Shown: piece after piece, positions 12,742 to 28,440 of the stretch | Layout: every line of letters begins with the position of its first letter | How positions within the stretch are numbered: the stretch's first letter is position 1 | Assembly: GCA_019918135.1 (NCBI GenBank) | Contig: WBZZ01002988.1 | Coordinates: 180,001-244,000 of the forward strand | Reading direction: 5' to 3' | DNA length: 64,000 nucleotides | Source of the DNA: Paulinella micropora | Taxonomy: Eukaryota; Cercozoa; Imbricatea; Euglyphida; Paulinellidae | Position numbers and translations under genes: made by a program | The notes under the pieces: model-generated | Told to the model about the DNA's origin: nothing | The model's database searches: none | What the model saw: the letters and a program-made list of their open reading frames with translations, nothing else

Positions 12742-13470
12742 GGGACAGCAGCGGTGACACGAGCCCGTCCGGTGGCGACGCAATCGAGGGCGCTGCAAAG
12801 GGATCTGGAGGTAGCGGTGGCACGAGACAGAGCGATGCAAGCAATGGTGGCGGCGCGGGCGAGCCTCAGGGCAAAACAAAAAGTGGTGGCGGTGGGTCAG
12901 AAGCGATGGTGGAAGGCGGTGTTAGCGGGGGCAGCAGCGGTGCAATGACCGCGGAACAAGCGAAGGCGGAACAAAGGAAGGCAGAACAAGCAATGTCAAG
13001 AGCGAGGGCGATGGTGGCGAGGCGCGCAAGAGAGGCAAAAGCGAAGCCAGTGCAAACAGCAGCGGGAGCCAGGATCTCGAGCAAGTGTTCAAAGTTGCAA
13101 TTCAGCGCGCGTTGGCCAAGGTTTCGTTGTCTGTACTGCTACAAACGCTTTCAACGACTGCCCAAGTGCCGCCCTCGCTTTCAACGGGCAAGGATGGCGG
13201 TGGCACGAGCGAGCAGAGCAAGGAAGGGGGCGCCAGTACTAGTGGCATGAGCGAGGGAGGCACGAATGGGTGCAGCAGTGACAAGAACAAGGGCGGCACG
13301 GCCGCTGGCGGTGAAGGCAGTGGCGGCAAAGGCAGTGGCGGCGAAGGCAGTGGCGGCGAAGGCAGTGGCGGCGAAGGCAGTGATGGAATTGATGGCAGCA
13401 AAAGCAGTGGCGGCGGTAGATCTCTCTCTCTCTCTCTCTCTCTGTTTACATGGTTGTTGTTGACAACTTC

Positions 13471-13528
<58 letters not shown>

Positions 13529-13686
13529 GAAAGTTGTTTTTGTTCTCTTTAGGACACAGCGGCAACGGTGGATCGGCTAGCCAGAGCAGTAGTCATAGCA
13601 GTGTCAGTTGTTGTGACAAGGACAAGGGTGGCACGGCCGCTGGCGGCGAAGGCAGTGGCGGCACCAAAAGCAGTGGCAGCGGTAGA

Positions 13687-13749
<63 letters not shown>

Positions 13750-13818
13750 ACATTGTCGTAGAACACAGCGGCAACGGTGGATCGGGTAGCAGTGGCGGCA
13801 CCAAAAGCAGTGGCGGCA
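12742..13818 (+). CDS. Gene H, downstream exons (Gly/Ser-rich), displaced by the inversion
   Basis: Exon 12745-13415 begins exactly where the CACTA element ends and is Gly/Ser/Lys-rich (GGSGGTRQSDASNGGG, then GGEGSGGKGSGG repeats); it changes frame once between about 12990 and 13080. Exons 13553-13681 and 13762-13818 follow, with donors GTAGAT, GTAGAT and GTAAAT and acceptors TCTTTAG and GTCGTAG. All three exons share the block GHSGNGGS...KSSG, and the introns are (CT)n or (TTG)n tracts, so exon and intron were duplicated together. The unit DKDKGGTAAGG here resembles DKDNEG at the cut edge of the exon at 23117, supporting that both belong to one gene. Function unknown; low-complexity secreted or nuclear protein are both possible. 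Confidence 0.5.
13427..13745 (+). repeat. (CT)n and (TTG)n tracts in gene H introns
   Basis: (CT)n at about 13422-13443, (TTG)n at about 13466-13528 and (CT)n at about 13685-13745. They sit next to splice acceptors and so extend the polypyrimidine tract. Cysteine-, leucine- or serine-rich frames across them are translation of the repeat and not real protein. Confidence 0.85.
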
Positions 13819-13900
13819 GTAAATTGATACCTGTCTCTTTCCCTCTCTCTCTCTCTCAAATTATTATTATTGGGAAAATTTTTATCTTGGGAAATAAAAC

Positions 13901-14138
13901 TGTAATGCCCCCAACGATAGCTCGTAAAAAGTCGGTAATACAACCAAACACAGTCCTCAAAAGATGAGAATGATGTCTCGTTATATCAGCTCAGTGAAGC
14001 CAAAAAGGAAAACGGCAACAGACCAGGAATAAAATGGCATCAGGTCCAATCCGGACAAATAATACTGAAAAACAAGCTGGTGCACCTGTCACCAGGAAAA
14101 GGTACTTTTTACCGGCTATCCGGGGGGTGATGCCTACA
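13901..14138 (-). repeat. 3' LTR of LTR element copy 1
   Basis: 238 bp with TG...CA ends, differing from 2216-2453 at about two positions. A polypurine tract (minus strand, GGGAGGGGGTA, about 14139-14149) directly precedes it in the element's direction, as needed for plus-strand priming. Confidence 0.9.
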
Positions 14139-14457
14139 GTACCCCCTCCCGATTTTATGACGGAAATAGCATTTTCGTCATACACCTTCTGATTTCTTTC
14201 TGCAAATAGTATGCGCTATGGAATCATGCCACACAGCGCATCGACCCACGGATAGACGCTAAAAGACGATAAATATATCCTCATACTGCACGTCAAAGCG
14301 GATTCTCCAGCCATTCTTGTAGATTTTTGAACTCCTTCCCCTCAATCTCTTTTTTTTTTCTCGGCAGTTTGTCAAGAACAAACGTACTATTAATAAAAAA
14401 AATACAAGCAACGTGGTGCTGTAGTACGATTCCCCCTTTTGGTCTCCTTCTTCTTCT

Positions 14458-15446
<989 letters not shown>

Positions 15447-16697
15447 TCACTGCCTTCGTCGTCTGGCGCGGATTTCTTTGCCTGGTGGAGGACCACTAAC
15501 AAAGGTCAGATCGAACTTTGACTGTTCGAGAATGTCCCAGATCTTATTAGGGATTCCGCCCAACGATAATTCAAAAGGGACATCAAGCACTCCTCTTGGC
15601 AGTGTCTGAATGGTCCACGCAGTGTAATCCTTGTCTCTGGGAGTAATTGTATCATCCCATGTCTCGAGACTTTTTGCGTCTTTATATACTGGCAGATAAT
15701 GTCTTGCCTTTGGATCCTCAACCGGGTCCATACTTCTCCAGAACTGGAGTATCGGTTGTACTATCTTTGCGGCTGATGATATTTTGAGTGTCCGTGTGAC
15801 ACGCATCTGTCGTGGGACTGCCACGACCCGCATCAAGTATAAGTCTGAGAGAGTGTCATCAGCGACATGCTGTTCCGCTGGTCTCATCAGATAGAAAGCA
15901 TCTTTCACCCATGCGATGGTTGCTATCGCATCACCTTCCTTCCATCGCTCATGTACAATCTCAACGTTGCCCGCGTTTTGGTCAGTGTCCGTCCCCTCCT
16001 CCTCCTGGTGGACGTCCTTTGATCCCATTGACCTCATCGCCTTCCTCGGTTGGTCGTTGATAAGATCATTCCGCGCTCTCCTTAGCTGCGCCTCTGTGAT
16101 CTTCTCCTTCTTTCCGCTATGCTCTCGCGGAGACTTGGACTAAGTCCCCACCGCGCTTATCAGTCTTCTCCTTACTGTCCACCTCACTCTCCTCCTTCTC
16201 AGCTATCGGTGCCCGATAAGCATCGTCTTGGTCTATGCCAGCCTCCTTGCGGATGGGCGGCACCTCTTTGAAATCATCTTTCATCCGTTTTAACGCCTCC
16301 TCAACGGATTCATCTTCCAATAAGAAGGGATCATACTTAATCAGCCTTCTTACATTCACAATTTGCACCTTCCCTCTACCCCTGATCTTGTAGTTCAGAG
16401 GTCCCGTCTGTTCCATAATCTGATAAGGTCCTTTCCAGTGAGTGAACAGCTTAGAGCTGACTCCTTTCGGGACCTGAGGATGATACAACAGTACAATATC
16501 CCCGACCTGGAATTTGATCTGATCCAAGTGCGCTTGTCGCACCCCTTCAGCGTCAGTCTTTCGGCGCTCCGCCTCTCTATGCGCCCTGACTATTTGTTCC
16601 GCCTCCATCTTCACTCTAAGTCTCATCCCAAACAACTCATCCGCATCCGCCCAAGTGTCTTTTGGGTGAAGGAGCGAAGTCGGGATATCAGGCTTAC
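15447..16697 (-). pseudogene. Integrase C-terminal and pol tail of LTR copy 1 (broken)
   Basis: Begins with PDIPTSLLHPKDTW, then a coiled, Arg/Glu-rich segment, a GPY/F-like module (FTHWKGPYQIMEQTGPLNYKI) split here as FTHWKGPYQIM and GPLNYKI, and a charged tail ending KEIRARRRRQ. GPY/F modules follow the integrase core in many gypsy elements. It matches copy 2 from about 58706 to 59955. Broken at least once. Confidence 0.85.
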
Positions 16698-18067
16698 TAA
16701 ATAGGACCTCGTACCGCGCCTTACGGAGTTCGCGCACAAGAGGCAAGAAGCACGGTCGAATATTCTTCGGTTTTCTAGGGCCAGGGATGAGGTCCGTCAC
16801 AAAAACAAAACGAGGGTCTGCTCGAAGATAAAAAGGGAGGTTGAGGAGTTCCAGAGTTACGAAGTGCAGGGAGTAGGTCTTCTTGCCCGTGCTGCGCCAC
16901 ACTGGCACCGCGTCGACATAAAGCTCGAAGACAATCTCGGAAGGGTCATGCACAAGTTCTCGCCACGCGGGGCATTCTTGCATTTCCGCCGGGACGTATA
17001 AACACTTGATGCGAGTTCCGTTCGTGTTGACGTAGGGACGGACGCCTAAAGCACGAACATAATCACATAATTTATGACATAATCACGTAAATAATGACAT
17101 AATCACAGAATGAGTGATAATGCTGCAGCAAGCCACAATATCCCATAATATGTGATATCATCACAAAATTAGTGACATTGCAATTGTTGCCAGAATGAAG
17201 GGCATTGCTGACCAGGGTGGGTCAGTATGGTCTGTAATTGCTGCGTAACGCTAAAGTGCCGCAGGACATACTGAGGTAAAGACTTGCGGTCCAGGTCAAG
17301 TGGTTGCCGGCATTGTATGCATACTGTAGGGCGAGGCTCTCCGCGCTTCTTCTCCATCACGCCATCTCGGCAGCCTTGTGGGCACAGAATGTACTGCGAC
17401 TCCAAATGCGCAGTCTTTCTATTAAACAGTTTGGTAACAGTATCCCAGTGAGGTAAAGTTTCCTGGGACCCTCCGTCCAGTATCAGCAAGTTTATTGTGT
17501 CCACCACGCCTGCCATCATTTCAGTGGATGCTTGGTGGAACTGCCCTTGCTCTGCGAGTAATTCCAGCACCGCTGCTTTAGTCAATACACCTCCACTCCA
17601 AAGCTTGCCCCGCACACTAGGTGCTACAATCTCACTGGAGTCATTTTCCTCTGCCTTTTGGTCAGCCGGTAGATGCTCCTCGTGCGCCTCCTGAATGTTT
17701 TCCTCCGGATCCTCCTCCTGAATGTCTTCCTCCGGATCCTCCTCTGCCTCCTGAATGTCTTCCTCCTCCTCTACCTCCATCCTGTCATCCTCTTCCTCCT
17801 CGTCTTCTCCAACTGGGGAATCATGTTCGGGGGAAAACGCTTGTTATACACGAATCAAAACAATATACTGCCTGTGAGTTGCTCCCAGATATTGCAATGA
17901 ATGATGCTTACCGTCCTCTCGGGGTCCAGGCCTTCTCTTTCTACTATGGCCACAAGGTGACTTGCAGCTGTGGCGCGTGGTTGTAGTGTGCCACGGCACC
18001 CTCTGCAGTGGCATGGCACCAAGGCCTCGCCAGGCCTCGGCATGTCAGTGAAATGAGTGCAGGTCAC
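16698..18067 (-). pseudogene. CACTA/EnSpm transposase, N-terminal exons
   Basis: Exon 18067 (or Met at 18043) to 17912 carries the N-terminal zinc motif CHCRGCRGTLQPRATAASHL, typical of EnSpm transposases. Exon about 17812-17177 begins with an acidic Glu/Asp repeat region and ends with a cysteine cluster (CPQGC...CIQC) and SVTQQLQTIL...CPSFWQQL, equivalent to the family's QLQRLL...CExWR block. Exon 17048-16698 (acceptor GTGCTTTAG) holds the Transposase_21 core: CPAWREL, ELYVDAVPVW and LIPGPRKPKNIRPCFLPLV. The exon 2-3 join is in phase (donor GTCACT); the exon 1-2 join is not, so an indel or another splice site is likely. The gene is cut at 16698 by the inversion and continues at 10078. As annotated it cannot be expressed whole. 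Confidence 0.85.
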
Positions 18068-18210
18068 AAAAGTTGTGACAATGTCACATCAAGACCATCG
18101 TTTCGAATTCAGAAAAGGCGAAACTATACCTTTTTAACCATATCACGTCAAAGTATGTGGGCCGGTCGGTCCCGCGTTGTGTTCGTTTGAACCAACTCAG
18201 CACACGACGT

Positions 18211-22498
<4,288 letters not shown>

Positions 22499-22794
22499 GA
22501 TAGTTGGAACAGGATTGTGGAACTTGGACGCAAACACAACAGGCAGCTAAGTTTCGATTTGAAATTAGCTTGAAGTTTATTATTTCTCTAAGTTTCTTTT
22601 TCATACAAGGTTGTTATGTGCTAGTACAGTAATAAGCATGTAAACAAAAAAAATAAAAATAAAAAAAAACTTAGAAATCATTAAGATTTATTTGGATCGC
22701 TGCAAGGGCTGTTGCATTAAAGCCTTCATTAAATTACTTTAGGACTTGAATATTACTTGGAGCCGGGAGACCGGAGGGACAGGGGACCGGAGTG
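22499..22794. other. Non-coding stretch after the second CACTA gene
   Basis: AT-rich sequence with an A-rich run near 22640-22672 and AATAAA-like signals (about 22650), suited to the 3' end of the second CACTA gene. Nothing else recognised. Confidence 0.4.
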
Positions 22795-23104
22795 ATACTG
22801 TGATTATGTCACAAAATATGTGACAATATCATTTTCTTTCTGGCTTTATCATCAATAAAGTGAATGACATAGTCACTTTCTTTTGTGACATTATCACTTT
22901 CTTAAGGACGCAAACCATAGCTTTTGTGAATAATATAGTCATAATCTTTGTAATATAATCACCAACACAAAGTCACAATTTTTGTGACAACATTCACAAT
23001 TTTTGTGATAATTTCACAAAAATAATAATAAAAAAGTGATAATGTATGATTATAGCGTATTCCCCCCTAAACATGACATAATCACTTTTTTTGTGACACC
23101 AAAC
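22795..23104. repeat. Subterminal palindromic repeat cluster of the CACTA element (other end)
   Basis: At least ten copies of the same TGTGAYA...TCACA palindrome found at 12080-12729, e.g. TGTGACATTATCACTTTC near 22885 and TGACATAATCACTTTTTTTG near 23074. They run up to the terminal repeat, mirroring the other end. Confidence 0.8.
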
Positions 23105-23116
23105 GTCCTGGTAGTG
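23105..23116 (+). repeat. Terminal inverted repeat of the CACTA element
   Basis: GTCCTGGTAGTG, followed by CCC (23117-23119), the probable 3-bp target duplication. Identical to 12730-12741. Confidence 0.85.
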
Positions 23117-24726
23117 CCCCTCGTTATCCTTGTCATGGTCGTCTTGCTTACTCCTTTCGTCCACCTTGCACGTCTTCTGCTTCTTTTTGCCTTTGCATTT
23201 CTTTGCATTTTCTTGCGCCTTGCGCTTACCTTGGCTCGGGGCCTGGGCGTCTTGGTCTTCTTTCCCTTCAGCTTCAGGGCCCACATCTTGGCGAAGGAGT
23301 TCCATCTGCTGTTGGAGATCCTGTGCATTAAGTAGCGCATAATACGAATGACATTTTATGACAAAGGAAGAGATAGAACGAGAGAGAGAGAGAGAGCGAG
23401 AGAAAGAGAGAGAGCGGCGGCAGCGGCGGCGGCGGCGGCACGGGGGAGGGCGGCACGAGCGCAGAGAGCTTCGAGGGTGAGAAACACTGACTATGCGTTG
23501 TGTGTGTGACAGTGTGGGAGAGGGAGAGGGGGAGAGAGAGAGAGAGACACAAAGAGATACAAAGAGACAGAAAGAAAGAAAGAAAGAAAGAATTAAAAGA
23601 AAGAAACATCAAAGAAGGAAATGAGAGAAAGAAAGAAAAAAAGAAACAAAGAAAGAAAGAAAACCTGGATCAAAGTTTCCGCAGCCTCCAATCGCTCGTG
23701 CATAGGTGGGTTTTTGGCCGAAATTCTTGCCTTGGGGAAGTATTCATCAATGGTCCGCTCTATCTTCAGCTTCCAAATCTCTAGGGCTCTTAGCCTGTCA
23801 ATACTTGCTTTTAGGTCCTAATAATGTATGATATATGTATATAATAATATGTATGTGTGTACCTTTGTCAGTTGGACATTCGATTCTTCAAGCCGTGCAA
23901 TTCGTTGATTGGCTTGTTTGCTGAGCTCTGCCTGCGGATTCTTCTTGCCTTTCGGGGCGGCCTGCGGGCTCTTGTCCTCTAGCTTGTTCAGCTTGCTAAT
24001 AACTGCTTTTAGGTCCTAATAATGTATGTATGTATGTATGTATGTATGTGTCATTGTATATATGTATATATGTATATATGAAATATTATATGTATGTATG
24101 TATGTATGTGTGTACCGTTGTCAGTTGGACGTTCGATTCTTCAAGCCGTGCTATTCGTTGATTGGCTTGTTTGCTGAGCTCTGCAGGCGGGCTCTTGTTG
24201 CCTTTCGTAGCGGCGTTGCCTTTTCGCTTGCTGCCAGGGCTTGGCCTTTTACCGCCTGTGTATAGCGACGGCGGCGTAGCATGTTGGTATAGATGTATAG
24301 CAGCGGCAGCGTAGTGTGTAAAGCGGTGGTGGCGTTGTTTGTATGTATAGTATGAGCGGCAAGACGTTCTGACTGATGTCGAGGAGGGTCTTCACAGCGG
24401 GGCTTGAGATGGTATTGAATTCGTTTGGCTTGGGTTCCTGCAGTTTCTCCTCTTTTCCACTTGTCGTGCTTAAACTCCGCGACTGCGTGCTTGAGCTCCG
24501 CGCCCTAATTGAACTGCGTAATCCTCGCCGCGGCGACTCCTCTTCCTTCTTCTTGTTTTCCGCCCCTGGCTCCTCCTCTATCTCTTCTTCGCTGGTCTCC
24601 TTGCTGCTCTCTTCGCCGCTGTCATTATCACTGCTCTCCTTCTTGACCACCGGCTTTGCAGGCTCCCTGGAATTCATGTCGGGAAGTTCCTATTCATAAA
24701 TACATACATACATACACACACATACA

Positions 24727-24760
<34 letters not shown>

Positions 24761-26091
24761 CATACAATTATTACATACATACAATGATTACATACAATTA
24801 TTACATAGATTACATACTACATACTTCATTACATACATGCAGACATACATACAAACATACATACATACAACCGCGTTTTTTTCCTTGTCCTTATCCACTC
24901 CTTTTGCGATGAGATCCAGTGCCATCCTGACAAGGGCCTGTTTCCGATGCCTGCTGTGGTCGGATGGAGCCTCTCGATGAGGTGATACGCCTGTCTTGAC
25001 AAATCGGTGACTTAGAAGGAAGAGACTGCTACCTCCGATGCAAGTGACAATCCACATCCAGCCTCTGCCCCGAATATTAGCTATCCACACGACCTCCTGT
25101 ATAAGTAAACGTACATGTATATGTATGTGTATATATATGAATATGTATGTATATGTATGAAACATGTTATAATATGTACGTACCATCCATTCACCCCAAC
25201 TCGTCATAATTTGGCGGCCGATGTCCAGTTCAAGCCATGTTTCTTTTTGTTTGGCAGTGAATAAGACTTTGGGCATTTCTTGAGGAATGGCCAACATCCG
25301 CTGGTGCCGCCCGCCTGTCCCGGGAATCCACGGTTGGTTCTTCATCGCGTCCCAGGTAAAAATCACGGCACATTCTCTGTCATCACAGAGTTTGACGTCG
25401 TTGACTTGACCTGGCGTGTACGTTTAAAGAAGTCCTCCTGTGCCAGCAGTCGACGGAGAGCATCCTTAGACTTTGGTCCGGTCTGCTCGCGCCTGTCGTC
25501 ATTGTCAGGGCCTGGGTTAGGATTACCGCTCCCACCACCGCCGCCCTTGCCGTTGCCTTCGATGCCCCCGCCCTCACCTTTGACTTTGCCGCCCCCGCCC
25601 GGGCCGTTGTTGCACGCGCCGCCCTTGCCCTTGAGTTCGCCTCCCCCGTCCCCGCCGTCGTTGCCCTTGACACCGCCGCCCCCGCCCGCGCAGTCGTTGC
25701 CCGTGGGGGGATCAATCACTTTCAATAGAAAAGGGCTCATTTTCATCAACATCTCCAGTGTTGTCTTTTCGGGGTAACCAGGTGGCTTTTTCCCTTTGAG
25801 CGATCGCAGTGCCAACATCGGCGTCAGCACCGTCCTTGTCTGGTTTTCCAACTGGACCTCAACCTGTATGTCCCAAAAGTTCTTGGGGTTTGCATTCCAT
25901 TGTGTACCAGGTAGTAAACCTTCAACTTCCAGCACCATGACTCGTTGATTGCCCAGATCGGCCAGTCCGAAGTTCTTGGCGATCTTACGATCAATCCGGT
26001 ACCAGCGGCCTGGCTTTGGCGGCCAGAGACTACTGGTTGGCAAATAATCACAGTCTTGTCCTGTTAGGGAACAACAATATTGGACAACAAC

Positions 26092-26126
<35 letters not shown>

Positions 26127-26248
26127 CGAAGGATTAATGTTAGGAGATTCAATGAAAGAGACAAAGAATTAGAAAGAGAGGAGAAATGAGAGAGTGAGCA
26201 AGAGAAGAGAGAGGAAGAATGACATTTTATGGCAAGGGAATAGATAGA

Positions 26249-26292
<44 letters not shown>

Positions 26293-26528
26293 GCGGCAGC
26301 GGCGGCAGCGGCGGTGGCGGCGGCGGCGGCGGCACGGGCGAGGGCGGCACGAGCGCAGAGAGCTTCGAGGGTGAGAAACAAGAGTGAGCAAGAGGAGAGA
26401 GAGAGAGAGGGAGAGAGAGAGAAAGAAAGAGAGAAAGAAAGAAAGAAAGAAAGAAAGAGATATCTAGAGATAGCAGAATTATCACCTGCCTGCTTTTTGG
26501 CAAGTCTTGCTGGTAACGATGCCTCCAT
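23117..26528 (-). CDS. Gene H, upstream exons: host-like multi-exon gene interrupted by a CACTA insertion
   Basis: Eight exons fit with matching phases: 26528-26486 (MEASLPARLAKKQAG), 26060-25184, 25096-24872, 24689 to about 24390, 24255-24116, 24015-23863, 23817-23665 and 23320-23117. Donors include GTGATA, GTACGT, GTTGTA, GTACAC (twice) and GTTTTC; acceptors end in CTAACAG, ATACAG, GAATAG and ATTATTAG (twice). Exon 2 encodes RWYRIDRKIAKNFGLADLG, a Gly-rich repeat region and, after a frame change near 25400, CAVIFTWDAMKNQPW. Later exons are acidic/Ser-rich, then coiled coil. Exons 5-7 are tandem duplicates: exons 6 and 7 are both 153 bp and start DLKA; 5 and 6 both end ARLEESNVQLT. Exon 8 is Lys-rich and is cut by the CACTA element; the rest lies at 12745-13818. 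No known domain recognised; possibly itself transposon-derived. Confidence 0.6.
23380..23664. repeat. (AG)n and (GAAA)n tracts in a gene H intron
   Basis: Purine repeats at about 23380-23416, 23517-23555 and 23568-23662, with a (CGG)n-rich piece at 23415-23440. A near copy of this block (GAGAGAG, CGGCGGCAGCGG, GCACGAGCGCAGAGAGCTTC) lies at 26243-26460 in intron 1 of the same gene, so about 200 bp of intron was duplicated. Confidence 0.8.
24690..24870. repeat. (CATA)n microsatellite in a gene H intron
   Basis: Tetranucleotide CATA/TACA repeats through the intron between exons 3 and 4; related ATGT repeats fill the neighbouring introns (24020-24110, 25105-25180). Confidence 0.8.
26061..26485 (-). 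other. Intron 1 of gene H
   Basis: 425-bp intron. Exon 1 ends AAGCAGGCAG before GTGATA and exon 2 begins GACAAGACTG after CCTAACAG; the join is in phase (phase 1, giving Gly). It contains (CAA)n, (AG)n, (CGG)n-like and (GAAA)n tracts. Confidence 0.6.
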
Positions 26529-26815
26529 TTTCCCTACCAGTTTGTTGCACCAACCTATATATGTATATGCATTGTAATACTATGTATATGTGTATGTATA
26601 TGTGTATGTATATGTATATGTAGATGTATATTCAACTTTTCTTACTTCAGCTACTCTTTCAATGTCTGGAAACGCTCAGTGCAGCAGAATTTAATTTACT
26701 ATTTTTCTAAGGATTCCATAAACTCTAGAAACTAGATAAACAGATAAATGATCTATTTATGTGATTTTTTTTAGTGGTACATGTACAACTGCGCGATCAG
26801 GTCCTAGTACGTCAG

Positions 26816-26816
<1 letters not shown>
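26529..26816. other. Region upstream of gene H
   Basis: Non-coding. (TATG)n-like repeats at 26555-26628. It should hold the gene H promoter, but no clear TATA box or initiator can be singled out. Confidence 0.35.
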
Positions 26817-26873
<57 letters not shown>

Positions 26874-26894
26874 TACTGCTAGTACTAGTACTAT

Positions 26895-26928
<34 letters not shown>

Positions 26929-26950
26929 GCTGCTACTACTACTTCTACTA

Positions 26951-27002
<52 letters not shown>

Positions 27003-27156
27003 GGCCTAGGCCTTCGGTTTAATGAAGTTAACAATTTAACCTCTGGTCGATCCAGACAAATCGTTAGCTCAAGAGCTATTGATTTAACTAGATGGTGACC
27101 TACGTCTCAAGTTATTACTACTACTACTACTACTTCTACTACTACTACTACTACTT

Positions 27157-27211
<55 letters not shown>

Positions 27212-27252
27212 CACTACTACTACTACTGCTACTGCTACTGCTACTGCTACTG

Positions 27253-27300
<48 letters not shown>

Positions 27301-27519
27301 GGCCTAGGCCTTCGGTTTAATGAAGTTAACAATTTAACCTCTGGTCGATCCATACAAATCGTTAGCTCAAGAGCTATTGATTTAACTAGATGGTGACCTA
27401 CGTCTCAAGTTATTAAAGATAATGAGAAATTATTAAAATATTAAAGTATTAAAATAAAATGACTTAGATTAAAAATATTAAAATAAAATAAAATAATAAT
27501 AAACTACTACTACTACTAG

Positions 27520-27578
<59 letters not shown>

Positions 27579-27779
27579 GCCTAGGCCTTCGGTTTAATGA
27601 AGTTAACAATTTAACCTCTGGTCGATCCATACAAATCGTTAGCTCAAGAGCTATTGATTTAACTAGATGGTGACCTACGTCTCAAGTTATTAAAGATAAT
27701 GAGAAATTATTAAAATATTAAAGTATTAAAATAAAATGACTTAGATTAAAAATATTAAAACAAAATAAAATAATAATAA
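26817..27779. repeat. (ACT)n tracts with a three-copy tandem block
   Basis: A unique block beginning GGCCTAGGCCTTCGGTTTAATG occurs three times (27001-27117, 27300-27503, 27577-27779), each preceded by a long (ACT)n tract. Copies 2 and 3 extend into the same AT-rich tail (ATTAAAATATTAAAG...). The arrangement is a tandem duplication of microsatellite plus block of about 280 bp. The block starts with the palindrome AGGCCTAGGCCT. It resembles no RNA gene I know; no coding. Confidence 0.85.
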
Positions 27780-27787
27780 CAATAATA

Positions 27788-28055
27788 GTGCTTCTCTGTC
27801 AATGGCTGATGCATTTCTGCACATGCGCCTCCATCGTCTCACCCGTGAGGGGAGTACGAAGAATTGACGATAAGCTCTAATGACACCCCCGCAAGGGCAG
27901 TTCCAACACTTCCAGACGGGCCGGTATGTTCAATGAAAATACTGGTCCAGAAATAGACCGGTATGTTCAATGAAAATACTGGTGGCACCGACGGGAATCG
28001 AACTGGCGACAGGGCCCAGATGGTAGAACTTGACCACTGGGCTATCACGGTGTCC
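27788..28055 (-). mobile_element. tRNA-derived SINE, copy 2
   Basis: Near-identical to 14564-14831 in reverse orientation, same 268-bp length, again flanked by (AAT)n on both sides. A box and B box are intact on the minus strand (around 28034-28044 and 27995-28003). High identity between copies implies recent activity. Confidence 0.85.
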
Positions 28056-28086
<31 letters not shown>

Positions 28087-28146
28087 TAATAATAATAATA
28101 ATAAAATAGTAATAACAATAATAATAAATATATATGGAATTAACAA

Positions 28147-28179
<33 letters not shown>

Positions 28180-28440
28180 TTAGATTAATCTGTTATGAAG
28201 TCAAAGTAAAGTTCTAGTTCAGTGAGGAACGAGAAAAAAAAACAAAAACGGAAATATATATAATATAATATAATATAATATAATATAATATATATATATA
28301 TATATATGTTGAAAGAGTTACATTCTCACTCAGTACTATATATATATATACATTTACATATATATATATATATATTATATATATATATATATATATATGT
28401 TGAAAGTGTTATATTCTCACTCAGTACTATATATAACGGT
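28056..28440. repeat. AT-rich microsatellites with a duplicated unit
   Basis: (AAT)n then (AT)n tracts. A unit of about 40 bp, GTTGAAAGAGTTACATTCTC then ACTCAGTACTATATAT, occurs at about 28308-28350 and again at 28399-28437, so this tract arose by local duplication. Confidence 0.7.

Noticed and set aside
27001-27117. tRNA-like gene in the tandem block
   Set aside because: TAGCTCAAGAG and GGTCGATCC resemble tRNA boxes but stand in the wrong order and no cloverleaf forms.
26761-27353. Thr-, Tyr-, Ser- and Leu-run frames
   Set aside because: Products of (ACT)n; no codon structure outside the repeat.
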